Shown here: positions 8,857 through 17,715 of the stretch, one piece after another
Numbering within the stretch: position 1 is the first letter of the stretch
Layout: every line of letters begins with the position of its first letter
Source: CAZIPN01 sp964541225
GTDB taxonomy: Bacteria; Actinomycetota; Coriobacteriia; Anaerosomatales; JAAXUF01
DNA length: 64,000 nt
Assembly (NCBI GenBank): GCA_964541225.1
Contig: CAZIPN010000005.1
Span: 14,878 to 78,877, forward strand
Reading direction: 5' to 3'
Translations under genes and position numbers: made by a program
Notes under the pieces: generated by a model
Told to the model about the DNA's origin: nothing
The model's database searches: none
Seen by the model: only the letters and a program-made list of their open reading frames with translations

Positions 8857-9870
8857 TTGTCCCTAGTAGTTCGAGAATGGACGCTGGCACTGCTCGTTGT
8901 CGCCGGAGCACTCGTGCTCGGCTGGGCGCTCGACTGGGTGATCAACCGTTTGCTCAGGCATCAATCCGGACCGGCACACCGCGCGCGCGGAGCGGTTGCT
9001 CGGGCGCTCCGAGGCCAGCCGGAGATCTGGGTTGTCCTCCTCGCGACAGCAATCGCACGCCCCTTCGATTTCGTGCCGCCCTCAACATTGCGATGGATCG
9101 ACCGTCTTGTGTTGGTCCTTGCCGTGCTCTCCGTGACGCTCTTCCTCGCGCGGCTCGCTGGTTCGCTCATACGCGCCTATCTCTCGAAAGAGAGCGTCGA
9201 CGCCCCGAGCGGCTCGATCTTCGTCAACCTGTCACGCCTGCTCATATGGGCCGTTGGATTGACAGTGATGCTTGGGGTTCTCGGCGTGCAGATCGGTCCA
9301 CTCGTGGCGTCGCTTGGCGTGGTCGGCCTAGCGGTGTCACTTGGCGCGCAAGACACTCTCGCCAACTTCTTCAGCGGGCTGCAGATCACGATGTCTCGCC
9401 AGATCCAGCCCGGACAGTACATCCGTCTTTCTACCGGCGAGTCAGGCGCGGTCACAGACGTCACGTGGCGCAACACAACAATGCGCTCGGCGAAGAATGA
9501 TCTCGTTATCGTGCCTAACTCGGTGATCGCCCGCTCTCTGATCACCAACTTCACGACCGACGAGGAAGAGCACGCGGTCGTGATCCCCTTCACGGTTGCA
9601 TACGGCAGCGATCTGGAAGAGGTTGAGCGCATCGGCCTTTCGGTTCTGCGTGAGGTTCGCGACGAGATGGAAGAAGCGGTGCAGGACGCAGAACCGCTCT
9701 GCCGCTTCCCGGGCTACGAGAACGCCGGGGTCTCGGCAATCCTGATTATCCGTGTCTATCGCTACGAAGAGCAGTGGGCCCTCACCAGCGCGATCGTGCA
9801 GCGCTTCCACGCGCGACTCACCGAGCGCGGTATCAAGTTCGGTAGCTGTGCGGTGCAAGGCCCAAGCTAG
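8857..9870 (+). CDS. MscS-family mechanosensitive ion channel
   Basis: The 337-residue membrane protein should open under membrane tension to release ions after hypo-osmotic shock. Hydrophobic helices lie at about 10-30, 60-80 and 85-108. The pore helix region is VGLAVSLGAQDTLANFFSGLQI, the MscS signature, followed by the beta domain (GQYIRLSTGESGAVTDVTWRNTTMR and VIVPNSVI). The start is a TTG with GGAGG five bases upstream. A TGCTACGAT extended -10 overlaps the region just before it. Confidence 0.92.
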   Translation: MSLVVREWTLALLVVAGALVLGWALDWVINRLLRHQSGPAHRARGAVARALRGQPEIWVVLLATAIARPFDFVPPSTLRWIDRLVLVLAVLSVTLFLARLAGSLIRAYLSKESVDAPSGSIFVNLSRLLIWAVGLTVMLGVLGVQIGPLVASLGVVGLAVSLGAQDTLANFFSGLQITMSRQIQPGQYIRLSTGESGAVTDVTWRNTTMRSAKNDLVIVPNSVIARSLITNFTTDEEEHAVVIPFTVAYGSDLEEVERIGLSVLREVRDEMEEAVQDAEPLCRFPGYENAGVSAILIIRVYRYEEQWALTSAIVQRFHARLTERGIKFGSCAVQGPS

Positions 9871-9891
9871 ACGAGATCGCGACGAGGCGCG

Positions 9892-11040
9892 CTAGCTACC
9901 CGCGTTCAGGTCGACCCCGAAGCTCATCTCGGCGGTGTTGATGAAGGTGTCCTTGTCGCGCACGATCGCCTGCGGTGGCAACTGCGGACTGCGCGGCTTG
10001 GCAGCATCGCCAACGTACTTGACCGCCGTGCCGATGCACAGGAACTCGATCAGCCCATTGCCCAGCGAGTATACGTACGTCTTGATGCCGACAATGTCGT
10101 CGGCATCCAAACCCTGCGCCTCGGCGGCCATCCTCGCCAGCGAGCGCTCGCGAGCTTCGTAGATGAGCGTCGTGAGCTCGCTGATCTCGCCCTTCACGAA
10201 GTTCTTCGCCCACGCCGCGATACCGCCAGCCAGTCCCAGCGAATACACGCTCGTGCCGATCACGAGCTTCATTGGCACGTAGCCGGCCGCTCCCATGTTC
10301 CACATTTCCTCGCAGGTCATGTCGCTCGTGACGACCGGCGGCAGGTTGACCTGCCCGCTCTCGTGAGCGTCTCGGCAGACTGCCGAGTGCGACGCCGTCC
10401 CCAGCATCAGCATCTCTTGGACCGCGGTCGACCCGAACGGCAGAATCGTCGTGCGAATGCCGACAACCGCGTTCGCACCCACCTGCTGTGCCTCGGCGAT
10501 CACGCGCGAAAGCGCCAGGTGGCGCGTGTGATAGAAGATGTCGGTGTACTCGGCGATCTCACCGCGAGCAAGCGTCTTCAGCCCGCCGAGAATGGCGTTG
10601 CCCACGCCAATCGAGTAGGCGACGTTTCCGAACACAAACTGCAGCGGCATATAGCCGCAGTCCATCTGTGAGTACAGCTCCTGGCCATCGCTTGAAGACG
10701 TGAAGTTCACGCCCTCCTGCTCGACGTGCACGGTCGAGCCGATCGACAGGAACTCGATGTTGCCGGGATGGAAGACAACCTCGCTCGTGACGCCAGTCGC
10801 GCCCTCGCCGCCGTGACCGGCGATCTCGGATTGCAGTCGACGCAGGGACAACGTGCGGCCCTCGGCGATCATCGAGGTGAAGTCAGCGATCTCGCCACCG
10901 ACCATTCCGCGGAATCCGGCGCGCAGGCCGCCGAGCAGCCCCATCGAGAAGACGCTGTTGCCGATGACGAGGTTGCCCGGCTCCATGCCGAGCAGCTTGA
11001 GGCAGTAGATCTCGTTGCCGGAAAGACCTGTGAGTCGCAT
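9892..11040 (-). CDS. Protein of three tandem YbjQ (UPF0145) domains
   Basis: The 382-residue product holds three copies of the YbjQ/UPF0145 fold, at about 1-110, 115-245 and 250-365. Each copy has a VIGxSVxSxG(L/V) strand, a GEI(A/S)(D/E) motif and a helix with (I/F)xxxR. Single-domain YbjQ proteins are about 105 residues and form pentamers; some are called heavy-metal binding, but function is not established. The ATG at 11040 is chosen because AAGGAG lies seven bases upstream; the frame continues upstream without homology. It is monocistronic here. Confidence 0.82.
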   Translation of the reverse strand: MRLTGLSGNEIYCLKLLGMEPGNLVIGNSVFSMGLLGGLRAGFRGMVGGEIADFTSMIAEGRTLSLRRLQSEIAGHGGEGATGVTSEVVFHPGNIEFLSIGSTVHVEQEGVNFTSSSDGQELYSQMDCGYMPLQFVFGNVAYSIGVGNAILGGLKTLARGEIAEYTDIFYHTRHLALSRVIAEAQQVGANAVVGIRTTILPFGSTAVQEMLMLGTASHSAVCRDAHESGQVNLPPVVTSDMTCEEMWNMGAAGYVPMKLVIGTSVYSLGLAGGIAAWAKNFVKGEISELTTLIYEARERSLARMAAEAQGLDADDIVGIKTYVYSLGNGLIEFLCIGTAVKYVGDAAKPRSPQLPPQAIVRDKDTFINTAEMSFGVDLNAGS

Positions 11041-11168
11041 GAGTGGGCTCCTTGATGCCGTAGTCGGACGGTGCGAAGCGAGCGCGCGTGCAGGTGATGA
11101 GTCACGAACGGCTTTCGAGACGGGCTTCGGCCGAGGCGAAGATGCCGAGGGCATAGCCCGCAAGAAGC

Positions 11169-11888
11169 CTAGCGTTGCCAGGCCTCGTCGAAAAGTCCGC
11201 ACACTGCCGAGAAGAGCGCGCCTCCACGCCCACGAACCGCGACAGCACCGCCGAACGCATTCGTGAGAAACGCCTCGTCGGCGGCTTCGAATCGCTCCCA
11301 GGAGAACGGCTCGACGCGGACGCTGAGGCTGGCCCGCTTGGCGCCGGCCTTCACGAACGCCACCGAGACGCTCGGGATCGCAGGCGGCGCGGGCGGTGTT
11401 ATGAGCTCGCCGTTCTCGGCGATCCAGACCGCGGCGGTCGAGCCGTCGATGACACTGCCGTCAGCTGCGACCATCACCGCCTGATGCGCGTGGCTGGCTT
11501 CCGCGCGCTTGTGCGCCGCGTCCCACCAGGCACGGCTGGCGGGCTTGCCAGCCGGCGAAGGTAGCGGGGGTTGCTCGGCGACGTCCACGCGCGCAACGAG
11601 GATCCCGCCGGGGACGTCGAGCGACGAAAGCCGCTGCTCGACCGCGACTTCAGCATGGCCGTCGGCGTCCACGACGAGCGTGAGGCGCGCACGGCGGGTC
11701 GGCGCGTCGGCCCACTCGGCAGCGGCCTCGAGCGCGAGTTTCTCGGCAGCGGCGAGCACCTCGGCCGAAACGCCAGCTCCCGCCAGCCGCGCACGGTGCC
11801 ACGGCCACAGCGCCACTTTCCCGCCGACAACCCGGCAGGTCTCCTTGAGGGCCACGACGTTGGGGGGCTCGTCAGGGGTGTGCGGCAC
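11169..11888 (-). CDS. Class IV PLP aminotransferase, possibly aminodeoxychorismate lyase (PabC-like)
   Basis: Class IV fold enzymes include PabC, which makes 4-aminobenzoate for folate, plus branched-chain and D-amino acid aminotransferases. The 239-residue product has ETCRVVGGKVALWPWHRARL at the N-terminus, the VIDGSTAAVWI motif, and EAFLTNAFGGAVAVRG, all in family order. The Lys in DAAHKRAEASHA is the probable PLP ligand. It is shorter than IlvE (about 300) and close to PabC length. No pabA or pabB is next to it, so the exact reaction is uncertain. Confidence 0.75.
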   Translation of the reverse strand: MPHTPDEPPNVVALKETCRVVGGKVALWPWHRARLAGAGVSAEVLAAAEKLALEAAAEWADAPTRRARLTLVVDADGHAEVAVEQRLSSLDVPGGILVARVDVAEQPPLPSPAGKPASRAWWDAAHKRAEASHAHQAVMVAADGSVIDGSTAAVWIAENGELITPPAPPAIPSVSVAFVKAGAKRASLSVRVEPFSWERFEAADEAFLTNAFGGAVAVRGRGGALFSAVCGLFDEAWQR

Positions 11889-11999
11889 GGCGCCAGCTCA
11901 GCCTTTCATCGCGAGGTAGGGCTGCACAGCACGTTAGCGCACTTGCGTGCGGAAATGCGCTAGTCTCTCAGCATGGTCCCAACGACGCGGGGAGGCGAC

Positions 12000-12254
12000 G
12001 TGCAGGCCACCACCATCAAGGAGAAGGTCCAAGTCGTTGTGTATGTTGACGACTGGCGAGTTGAAGGCGATCTTCACGTGCTGTCGGAGAGTCGGCTGAC
12101 CGACGCGCTCAACGCCAGGCTCAAGGATTTCCTCGCCATCACAGACGCGACGATCTATGACGCCAAGTCGGGCGAAGAACTCGTGACGACCAAGTTCCTC
12201 GACATCAATCGGGCGAGCATCTCCATCATCTACACCGTCGACAGCGGAACCTGA
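12000..12254 (+). CDS. Small conserved protein (DUF6812-like)
   Basis: The 84-residue product reads IKEKVQVVVYVDDWRVEGDLH, then a central helix and FLAITDATIYDAKSG, and is a small alpha/beta protein without signal or membrane segments. I recall similar proteins annotated DUF6812; this is from memory. A GTG at 12000 with GGGGAGG just upstream is chosen over an ATG at 11973 that has no ribosome site. It is divergent from the aminotransferase gene. Function unknown. Confidence 0.65.
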   Translation: MQATTIKEKVQVVVYVDDWRVEGDLHVLSESRLTDALNARLKDFLAITDATIYDAKSGEELVTTKFLDINRASISIIYTVDSGT

Positions 12255-12350
12255 GCCGTCCACTAGCCTCGTGCGCCGAACAGGCCCCGACCTGCCGCCA
12301 CGCCCGCCTCAGGCACTCCAGAGGCTGCTCAGCCAGGGGCCGGATCGGTC

Positions 12351-13715
12351 TCAGGCGCTTCGGGGCTTTCGTCGGCGAGAGTACGCTACAGACGCTACGA
12401 CTGCCGCAATCGTCCCGACAATGGCCACCACAATCGCAGCCACGAACAGCGTCCGATGGTGGCGTACGGCCACTGCCACAAGGCCGGATGAGAGTAGCCA
12501 TCCGGCCGCAACGCCCGTGGCCCGAAGCGCGGCGATGCCAGACGTGAGTTCGTCGCGCCTCGAGAGCCAGTTCAGCGCGAACCAGCCTGCTGCAGTCAGA
12601 AGCGCCACGGCAACCGCCAACGCCAGGAAATACCGAGCCGCAATGGGCTTGCCACTGCTCGCCGCTTGTGGAGCGGGAAGCACTGCTGAGGGAATGACGA
12701 TCGGCGAGGTTGCCACCACCGTTGTGGGCGACGTTGCATTGGCAGACCCGACCAGCGGCAGTGTGTCTGCTGGAAGCGAATCGGAGTACAGGTAGCGCAC
12801 GCCGTTGGCCTTCAGCATCGCTGCCGTCGAAGGTGAGTCGATCGTGTGAACCGCCATCGAGATTCCCGCTGCGCGAATCTGCGAGACGAGCCGCGTCGAC
12901 CAACGCGTCATGTCAAAGACCACGACCCGAATGCCCTTGGCCTGGGCAAACCGCACGGCGCGCGAGTTGGTCGCGTCGTCGTTCTTGAGCCGATACAGGG
13001 TGTAGATCACGTTCTTGAATGGATAGACCGAGCGCACGTCCGCATACATCTGCTCGTTGTAGATCTGGACAATGATCCGATCGCCGAGTTCGGCCCTGTC
13101 CGGTCCTAGTGCCGCTATGAGTGCGTGCATCTCCTCAACGGTGTGCTTCGTGTCCCCGTATTTTGAGTCGGTGATCAAGTACATGTCCGGATGGGTGCGC
13201 ATGAGCTGGGCGATGCGCTCCATATCCAGCGGAGTGAACGTGCCGAATACCTTCGTTGCCTGAAACTCCGAAAGCGTCGGCACGTGTCCCGGGTACTTCT
13301 GCCCGAGCGCGGTGTAGCGATCCTTCGACCAGTCGTGGCGCGCGGCGAGCTTGCCGTCGCTGGTGGGGATCAGATCGACTTCGAAGATCCGATAGCCTTT
13401 CGCGTAGTTCTGCTCGAACGCTTCGAGGCAGTTCGTGTAGGGCACAACGGTGGTCGCGCCCGTGCTCTTCCTGACGGTCAGCCCGCCCATCGCGTGAGCA
13501 ACCATGCCTCCCGCAGGCATCCACGATCCGTTGCGCTGCGCAATCCCGGCCGTCGCTGCGCCCGCAACAGACGGCCTGTCGAGCCCGGATGTTGCTGCTT
13601 GCGCGGTCAGCGGCACCGCCCCGGCGGCAAGCACCACGAATGCAAGAACGAGCACAAAGAACACCGCAGTGCGGTGCGGGTGCATCGCTCGCAACGCGCA
13701 TGCTTTCGCGATCAT
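12351..13715 (-). CDS. Secreted/membrane-bound glycerophosphodiester phosphodiesterase-like protein
   Basis: GDPD enzymes cleave glycerophosphodiesters to glycerol 3-phosphate and an alcohol. The 454-residue product has a signal-like helix at about 17-40, then the catalytic domain: HAMGG (H74), NCLEAFEQNYAKGYRIFEVDL (E112, D114) and DGKLAARHDW (H127). Three hydrophobic helices follow, at about 340-360, 375-395 and 400-425, so the enzyme is probably anchored outside the membrane. Its ATG overlaps the purN stop (ATGA). With two LtaS-like genes in the same run, a role in turnover of glycerophosphate polymers or lipids is a fair inference. Confidence 0.82.
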   Translation of the reverse strand: MIAKACALRAMHPHRTAVFFVLVLAFVVLAAGAVPLTAQAATSGLDRPSVAGAATAGIAQRNGSWMPAGGMVAHAMGGLTVRKSTGATTVVPYTNCLEAFEQNYAKGYRIFEVDLIPTSDGKLAARHDWSKDRYTALGQKYPGHVPTLSEFQATKVFGTFTPLDMERIAQLMRTHPDMYLITDSKYGDTKHTVEEMHALIAALGPDRAELGDRIIVQIYNEQMYADVRSVYPFKNVIYTLYRLKNDDATNSRAVRFAQAKGIRVVVFDMTRWSTRLVSQIRAAGISMAVHTIDSPSTAAMLKANGVRYLYSDSLPADTLPLVGSANATSPTTVVATSPIVIPSAVLPAPQAASSGKPIAARYFLALAVAVALLTAAGWFALNWLSRRDELTSGIAALRATGVAAGWLLSSGLVAVAVRHHRTLFVAAIVVAIVGTIAAVVASVAYSRRRKPRSA

Positions 13716-14326
13716 GACGCGGGCCGAATCTTCACTTTCCGGCCGACGATCTGCACGCGGTCCTCGGCAATCAGTTGCAGCACCTTGGGGTAGATGCGGT
13801 GCTCGATCTCGTGAATCTTGCTGGTGAGCGTCTCAAGCGTGTCGTCCTCGGCAACCTCGACCGCTTCCTGCGCCAGAATCGGCCCCTCGTCGAACTCCTC
13901 GTCGGCGAAGTGCACGGTGACGCCGGTGACCTTGACGCCGTAGTCAAGCGCGTCGACGATCCCGCTCGCGCCCGGGAAGCTCGGCAGAAGGGCCGGGTGG
14001 AGATTGAGCACGTGGCTGGGAAAGGCGTCGAGCACTTCGCGACCGAGCAGTCGCATGTATCCGGCCATCACAACCCACTCAACGTTGTGCTCTCGCAGCG
14101 CATCGCGAATCGCGAAATTGTACTCGCGAAACGACGCGAAACCGTCGCGATCGACAAAGAGCGCCGGGATATCGTGCTGACGCGCGCGCGTGAGACCGAA
14201 CGCGTCATCGCGATTGCTGATGACGAGCGCGATCTCGGCGTCGAGTGCTCCGATGTCTCGTGCGTCGATGATTGCCTGCAGGTTCGATCCGGAGCCGCTA
14301 ATGAGCACGCCGAGGCGAATCGTCAC
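13712..14326 (-). CDS. purN: Phosphoribosylglycinamide formyltransferase PurN
   Basis: PurN transfers a formyl group from 10-formyl-tetrahydrofolate to GAR, the third step of purine synthesis. The 204-residue product has the GSGSNLQAI phosphate loop and NLHPALLPSFPG with catalytic Asn108 and His110, and Asp146 in FDEGPI, at the same spacing as E. coli PurN. It starts with a GTG that overlaps the purM stop (GTGA), and its stop overlaps the GDPD start. Confidence 0.96.
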   Translation of the reverse strand: MTIRLGVLISGSGSNLQAIIDARDIGALDAEIALVISNRDDAFGLTRARQHDIPALFVDRDGFASFREYNFAIRDALREHNVEWVVMAGYMRLLGREVLDAFPSHVLNLHPALLPSFPGASGIVDALDYGVKVTGVTVHFADEEFDEGPILAQEAVEVAEDDTLETLTSKIHEIEHRIYPKVLQLIAEDRVQIVGRKVKIRPAS

Positions 14327-15384
14327 CGATACACCACCGTGCCCTCGCCCTCAACGATGTCGCCAATCTCATAGACCGTCTCCCCCGCCTCACGCAACAA
14401 GGCCGCAGCTTTGGGCGCGTCACCAGGAGTGAGCACCAGGGCGAAGCCGATCCCCATGTTGAAGGTCCTGAGCGCTTCTTCTGCCGAGAGCCCCGCGGCC
14501 TCGACCGCCAATTCGATGACGTGCGGCACACGCCACGCCGCCGGCATAAGAGCCGCATCGAGAGAGTCGGGCAAGACGCGGTTGAGATTCTCGGTGATGC
14601 CGCCGCCAGTGATGTGCGCCATCGCCTTGACGCGCACCCCTGCGCGACGCACACGTGTGATCGCCGAAGCGTAGATGCGCGTCGGCGTGAGCAGCGCCTC
14701 GCCAAGCGTCTTCCCGCCCAAATCCACCCGGGGAAGCGACAGAGAGTCCTCTTTGCCGTCGACGAGAACGCGTCTGACGAGCGAGAATCCGTTGGAGTGC
14801 AGACCACTCGAAGCCAAGCCGAGAACGACATCCCCAGCTTCGACGTCGCTGCCGTCGACCATCTCCGGACGATCGACCAGCCCGACGCAGAAGCCGGACA
14901 GGTCGTAGTCGTCAGGATTCATCACGCCGGGGTGCTCGGCCATCTCACCGCCGATGAGCGAGCAGCCGGCCTTTCGGCATCCCTCGGCAATGCCCGAGAC
15001 GATCTGCTCCATCTTCTCGGCATGCAACTGGCCCACCGCGGCGTAGTCCAGGAAGAAGAGCGGCTCGGCGCCAGAGACCACAACGTCATTGACGCACATC
15101 GCGACGAGATCGATACCGACGGTGTCATGCACGTCCAGCAGTTGCGCCAGCACCAGCTTCGTGCCAACGCCGTCGGTGCCACTCACGAGCACCGGATCAT
15201 CCATGTCTTTGGCGGCGGCTATCGAGAACAGCCCGCCGAATCCTCCAATGTCGCCGATGACTTCTCGGCGATAGGTGGAGCGCACTGCTTCGTGGATGGC
15301 GTCGACCGCGCGCGCGCCTTCGGCCGTGTCGACGCCAGCATCGCGATAGGTGACTTCGGGCCGCTCGGCGTCATTTGGCGACAC
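14323..15384 (-). CDS. purM: Phosphoribosylformylglycinamidine cyclo-ligase PurM (AIR synthetase)
   Basis: PurM closes the imidazole ring (FGAM + ATP to AIR). The product of about 353 residues has TYRDAGVDTAEGARAVD, IGGFGGLFSI, VSGTDGVGTKL and AHITGGGITENLNRVLP, all diagnostic. The frame is open further upstream, but that part reads through the previous gene; a GTG at 15384 fits the family N-terminus (VSPNDAERPEVTYRDAG). This start overlaps the end of the upstream LtaS-like gene by 14 bases. Confidence 0.95.
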   Translation of the reverse strand: MSPNDAERPEVTYRDAGVDTAEGARAVDAIHEAVRSTYRREVIGDIGGFGGLFSIAAAKDMDDPVLVSGTDGVGTKLVLAQLLDVHDTVGIDLVAMCVNDVVVSGAEPLFFLDYAAVGQLHAEKMEQIVSGIAEGCRKAGCSLIGGEMAEHPGVMNPDDYDLSGFCVGLVDRPEMVDGSDVEAGDVVLGLASSGLHSNGFSLVRRVLVDGKEDSLSLPRVDLGGKTLGEALLTPTRIYASAITRVRRAGVRVKAMAHITGGGITENLNRVLPDSLDAALMPAAWRVPHVIELAVEAAGLSAEEALRTFNMGIGFALVLTPGDAPKAAALLREAGETVYEIGDIVEGEGTVVYR

Positions 15385-17611
15385 TGCCGGTACCTTTCTG
15401 CTTCGCTCCGTACGGCGCCGCTGCCTTGCGCGCCTTGGGATCGGGAATCCATGCATTCCATAGACTACCCGCGTCCGCTCGCTTGGGAAGGCTTTTCACC
15501 CACATGTCCGAGAGTGCCGTGAGCTGGATTCCGCGCTCGTAGTCAGTCTTCTCACGAGATGTGATCTTGGCTGGCGTGCTATCCGCGACGTTGACGGCTG
15601 TGGCGTCGTCATACCCCAGCCCCGGCATGAACACCACGCGATCATTCGCGTACGAACCACCGGGCAGGTAGGAGTTAAACGGCACGAGCGCGTTTGAGGC
15701 CACGAAGGCGCTGCGGCCCATGTGCGGTACTTGCGACAGGTTCACGCCGAGCAGGTCGGCTACGGTAGGCATGACATCGATCTCGCCCAACACGTCCTTG
15801 CGCTCGATCTCCTTGTTCTGCCCCGGCAAGTGGATGACGAGCGACACACGCTGGCGATCCGCAGGCCCATACTCCCTGCCGAGCAACGCCTTGGCCACCT
15901 TGGAGTCGACGCCGGTCGGCGCTGCGTCCATGGCGGCGGTGTGATCGCCATAGAGCACGATGACCGAGTCATCCCAAACCCCGTTGGCCTTGAGCCCATC
16001 AAGGAACTCACCGAGCGCCTTGTCCATGTAGCTTTGGGCGGACACGTAGTTGCCGAACAGAGATCCGGCGTATTCGGGCGGCGTCTTGACGGGACGACGA
16101 GACTGCGGAATCGCGTCGAATGGCGTGTGGGATGAGAGCGTGATGACTTGCGCGTAGAAGGGCGTACTGGAAGCATCCTTGCGCGCAAGCTCCGGCAGGA
16201 CCTTCTGGAACAGAATCTCATCGGAGCTGCCCATGGCGATCTTGTCTGGAACGCTGTGGTCCGGATTGCGGAAGAACTCCCGGTCGTAGAAGTGCTTGAA
16301 GCCGAGAGCACCGTAGAGTTCCTTTCGGTTCCAATAGGCAACCGCGTTGGTGTGCATCGTGAACGTGTCGTATCCCATGTCGTTGAGCAGACGCGGCAGC
16401 CCGGGCACGGTCTTGTCGGCGTACGCGACAGATGCTGCTTGCGCGCGCGGAGAGAAGAGCGAGCTGTTCACCGTGAACTCGGCGTCAGCGGTATTGCCAA
16501 TGCCAGTCTCGGCATAGGTATTGGGGAAGTACCAGCTCTGACTGATGAGCTTGTTGAGGTTCGGCGTGATGACGTGACCGTCGATCGTTCGGTTCTCAAT
16601 CATCTCGTTGAGAGCCTCGACCTGAATGATGATCAGGTTCTTGCCCTTGTAGGCGCCAGGTACGAACGTGGCGATGCGAGAGCCCTGAAGCGATCCCCGA
16701 ATCCTCTCGATGCGCGCTTCCATCTTCGCGGCAGGCGTCGCAGCAGCGGTGGCATCGAGCGAAAGAGCTGACGACACGCCGGCGGCATGGACCGTCGGCG
16801 CCAAGACGTCATGACTCGGGTCGTCCATGTTCTCGAGGGTATGCGGCAGAAAGACAGCCGCTTGAGCGACCGTCAGACCACGGGCCTTCGCCAGCGCCAC
16901 GCCATCAACGTAGGACGGCACCCTGCTCACACTCACAAGCTGGAACGTCGCGATGGCCCCCGCGACGAGCGTGAGTGCCACGAGGCCGAGGCCACGATGT
17001 GCGAACCACCTCGTGGTCTGCGAGGGCGCGTCAGGACCACTGTCCGCCGATGTCTGAGAACGCTGCTGTCCGTCATATCGCTGCAGCACATACGCCCAGT
17101 ACGCGAGGAACGGGATGTCGATGAAGAGCAGCAGATACACGGGCTTGATGAGATCAAGGACAACACCGGACACTGACCCCAGCTGCCCGGCCATGGCCAT
17201 CATCGATGGGTCGAAGAGTTGAGCGTAGAAGTGCACATAGACGGTGATGGCGAACAGCAGCACCGAGAGAACCGTGTATGGCACGAGATCGACCCAGTAC
17301 CAACGCCTCGGCCGGATGAGCTCGAACACACCCATCACGAACACGAGCAGGGCGGCTTCCGGAAGGACACCAAGCGGGTTGCGTGAGTGGATGGCGAACA
17401 CACGCATCAGCCAGGCCTTGCCGAGAACGAAGATGAGAAGGGTCACGAAAAAGGCCAGTGGATTCGCTGTTGCCAACCGACGCACGAGACCCATCGTTGG
17501 CTCTGCCTCGATGTGCGGTGCGGAGAGCTGTGAGGATGTTGGGGTCTCGTCAGCAGGACGGCTGGGCGTGACGTCGGCAGATCCCTGCGTATCACTCATG
17601 TACCGGGCCAA
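15371..17611 (-). CDS. LTA-synthase-like membrane phosphoglycerol transferase/sulfatase (paralogue 1)
   Basis: The 746-residue product has about five hydrophobic helices in the first 240 residues and then an extracellular sulfatase-fold domain. GNTADAEFTVNSSLF contains the Thr that is the LtaS nucleophile, and YGDHTAAM gives the Asp-His metal ligands; NLIIIQVEAL provides the Glu ligand region. Enzymes of this family polymerise or transfer glycerol phosphate on the outer face. TTG at 17611 follows GAGGAG; an ATG four codons later is also possible. The C-terminus (MWVKSLPKRADAGS) is shared with paralogue 2. It lies between purF and purM. Confidence 0.88.
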   Translation of the reverse strand: MARYMSDTQGSADVTPSRPADETPTSSQLSAPHIEAEPTMGLVRRLATANPLAFFVTLLIFVLGKAWLMRVFAIHSRNPLGVLPEAALLVFVMGVFELIRPRRWYWVDLVPYTVLSVLLFAITVYVHFYAQLFDPSMMAMAGQLGSVSGVVLDLIKPVYLLLFIDIPFLAYWAYVLQRYDGQQRSQTSADSGPDAPSQTTRWFAHRGLGLVALTLVAGAIATFQLVSVSRVPSYVDGVALAKARGLTVAQAAVFLPHTLENMDDPSHDVLAPTVHAAGVSSALSLDATAAATPAAKMEARIERIRGSLQGSRIATFVPGAYKGKNLIIIQVEALNEMIENRTIDGHVITPNLNKLISQSWYFPNTYAETGIGNTADAEFTVNSSLFSPRAQAASVAYADKTVPGLPRLLNDMGYDTFTMHTNAVAYWNRKELYGALGFKHFYDREFFRNPDHSVPDKIAMGSSDEILFQKVLPELARKDASSTPFYAQVITLSSHTPFDAIPQSRRPVKTPPEYAGSLFGNYVSAQSYMDKALGEFLDGLKANGVWDDSVIVLYGDHTAAMDAAPTGVDSKVAKALLGREYGPADRQRVSLVIHLPGQNKEIERKDVLGEIDVMPTVADLLGVNLSQVPHMGRSAFVASNALVPFNSYLPGGSYANDRVVFMPGLGYDDATAVNVADSTPAKITSREKTDYERGIQLTALSDMWVKSLPKRADAGSLWNAWIPDPKARKAAAPYGAKQKGTGSVAK

Positions 17612-17647
17612 CCCTCTCCTCGTATGTCACATAAACGCAATAAGTAT

Positions 17648-17665
17648 AGCGAGCTGCTACTCGCT
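17648..17665 (-). terminator. Weak hairpin between the two LtaS-like genes
   Basis: AGCGAG and CTCGCT flank a 6-base loop. On the minus strand it is followed by ATACTTATT, a poor U-run. It may be a weak terminator for paralogue 2. Confidence 0.25.
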
Positions 17666-17715
17666 CCCCGCCGATCACACGAAAAAGACAAAGCAGCGCT
17701 GGCAGTCAGAACGCT

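Noticed and set aside
12226..12903. A 225-codon minus-strand frame
   Set aside because: It is an out-of-frame shadow of the GDPD gene's C-terminal membrane part.
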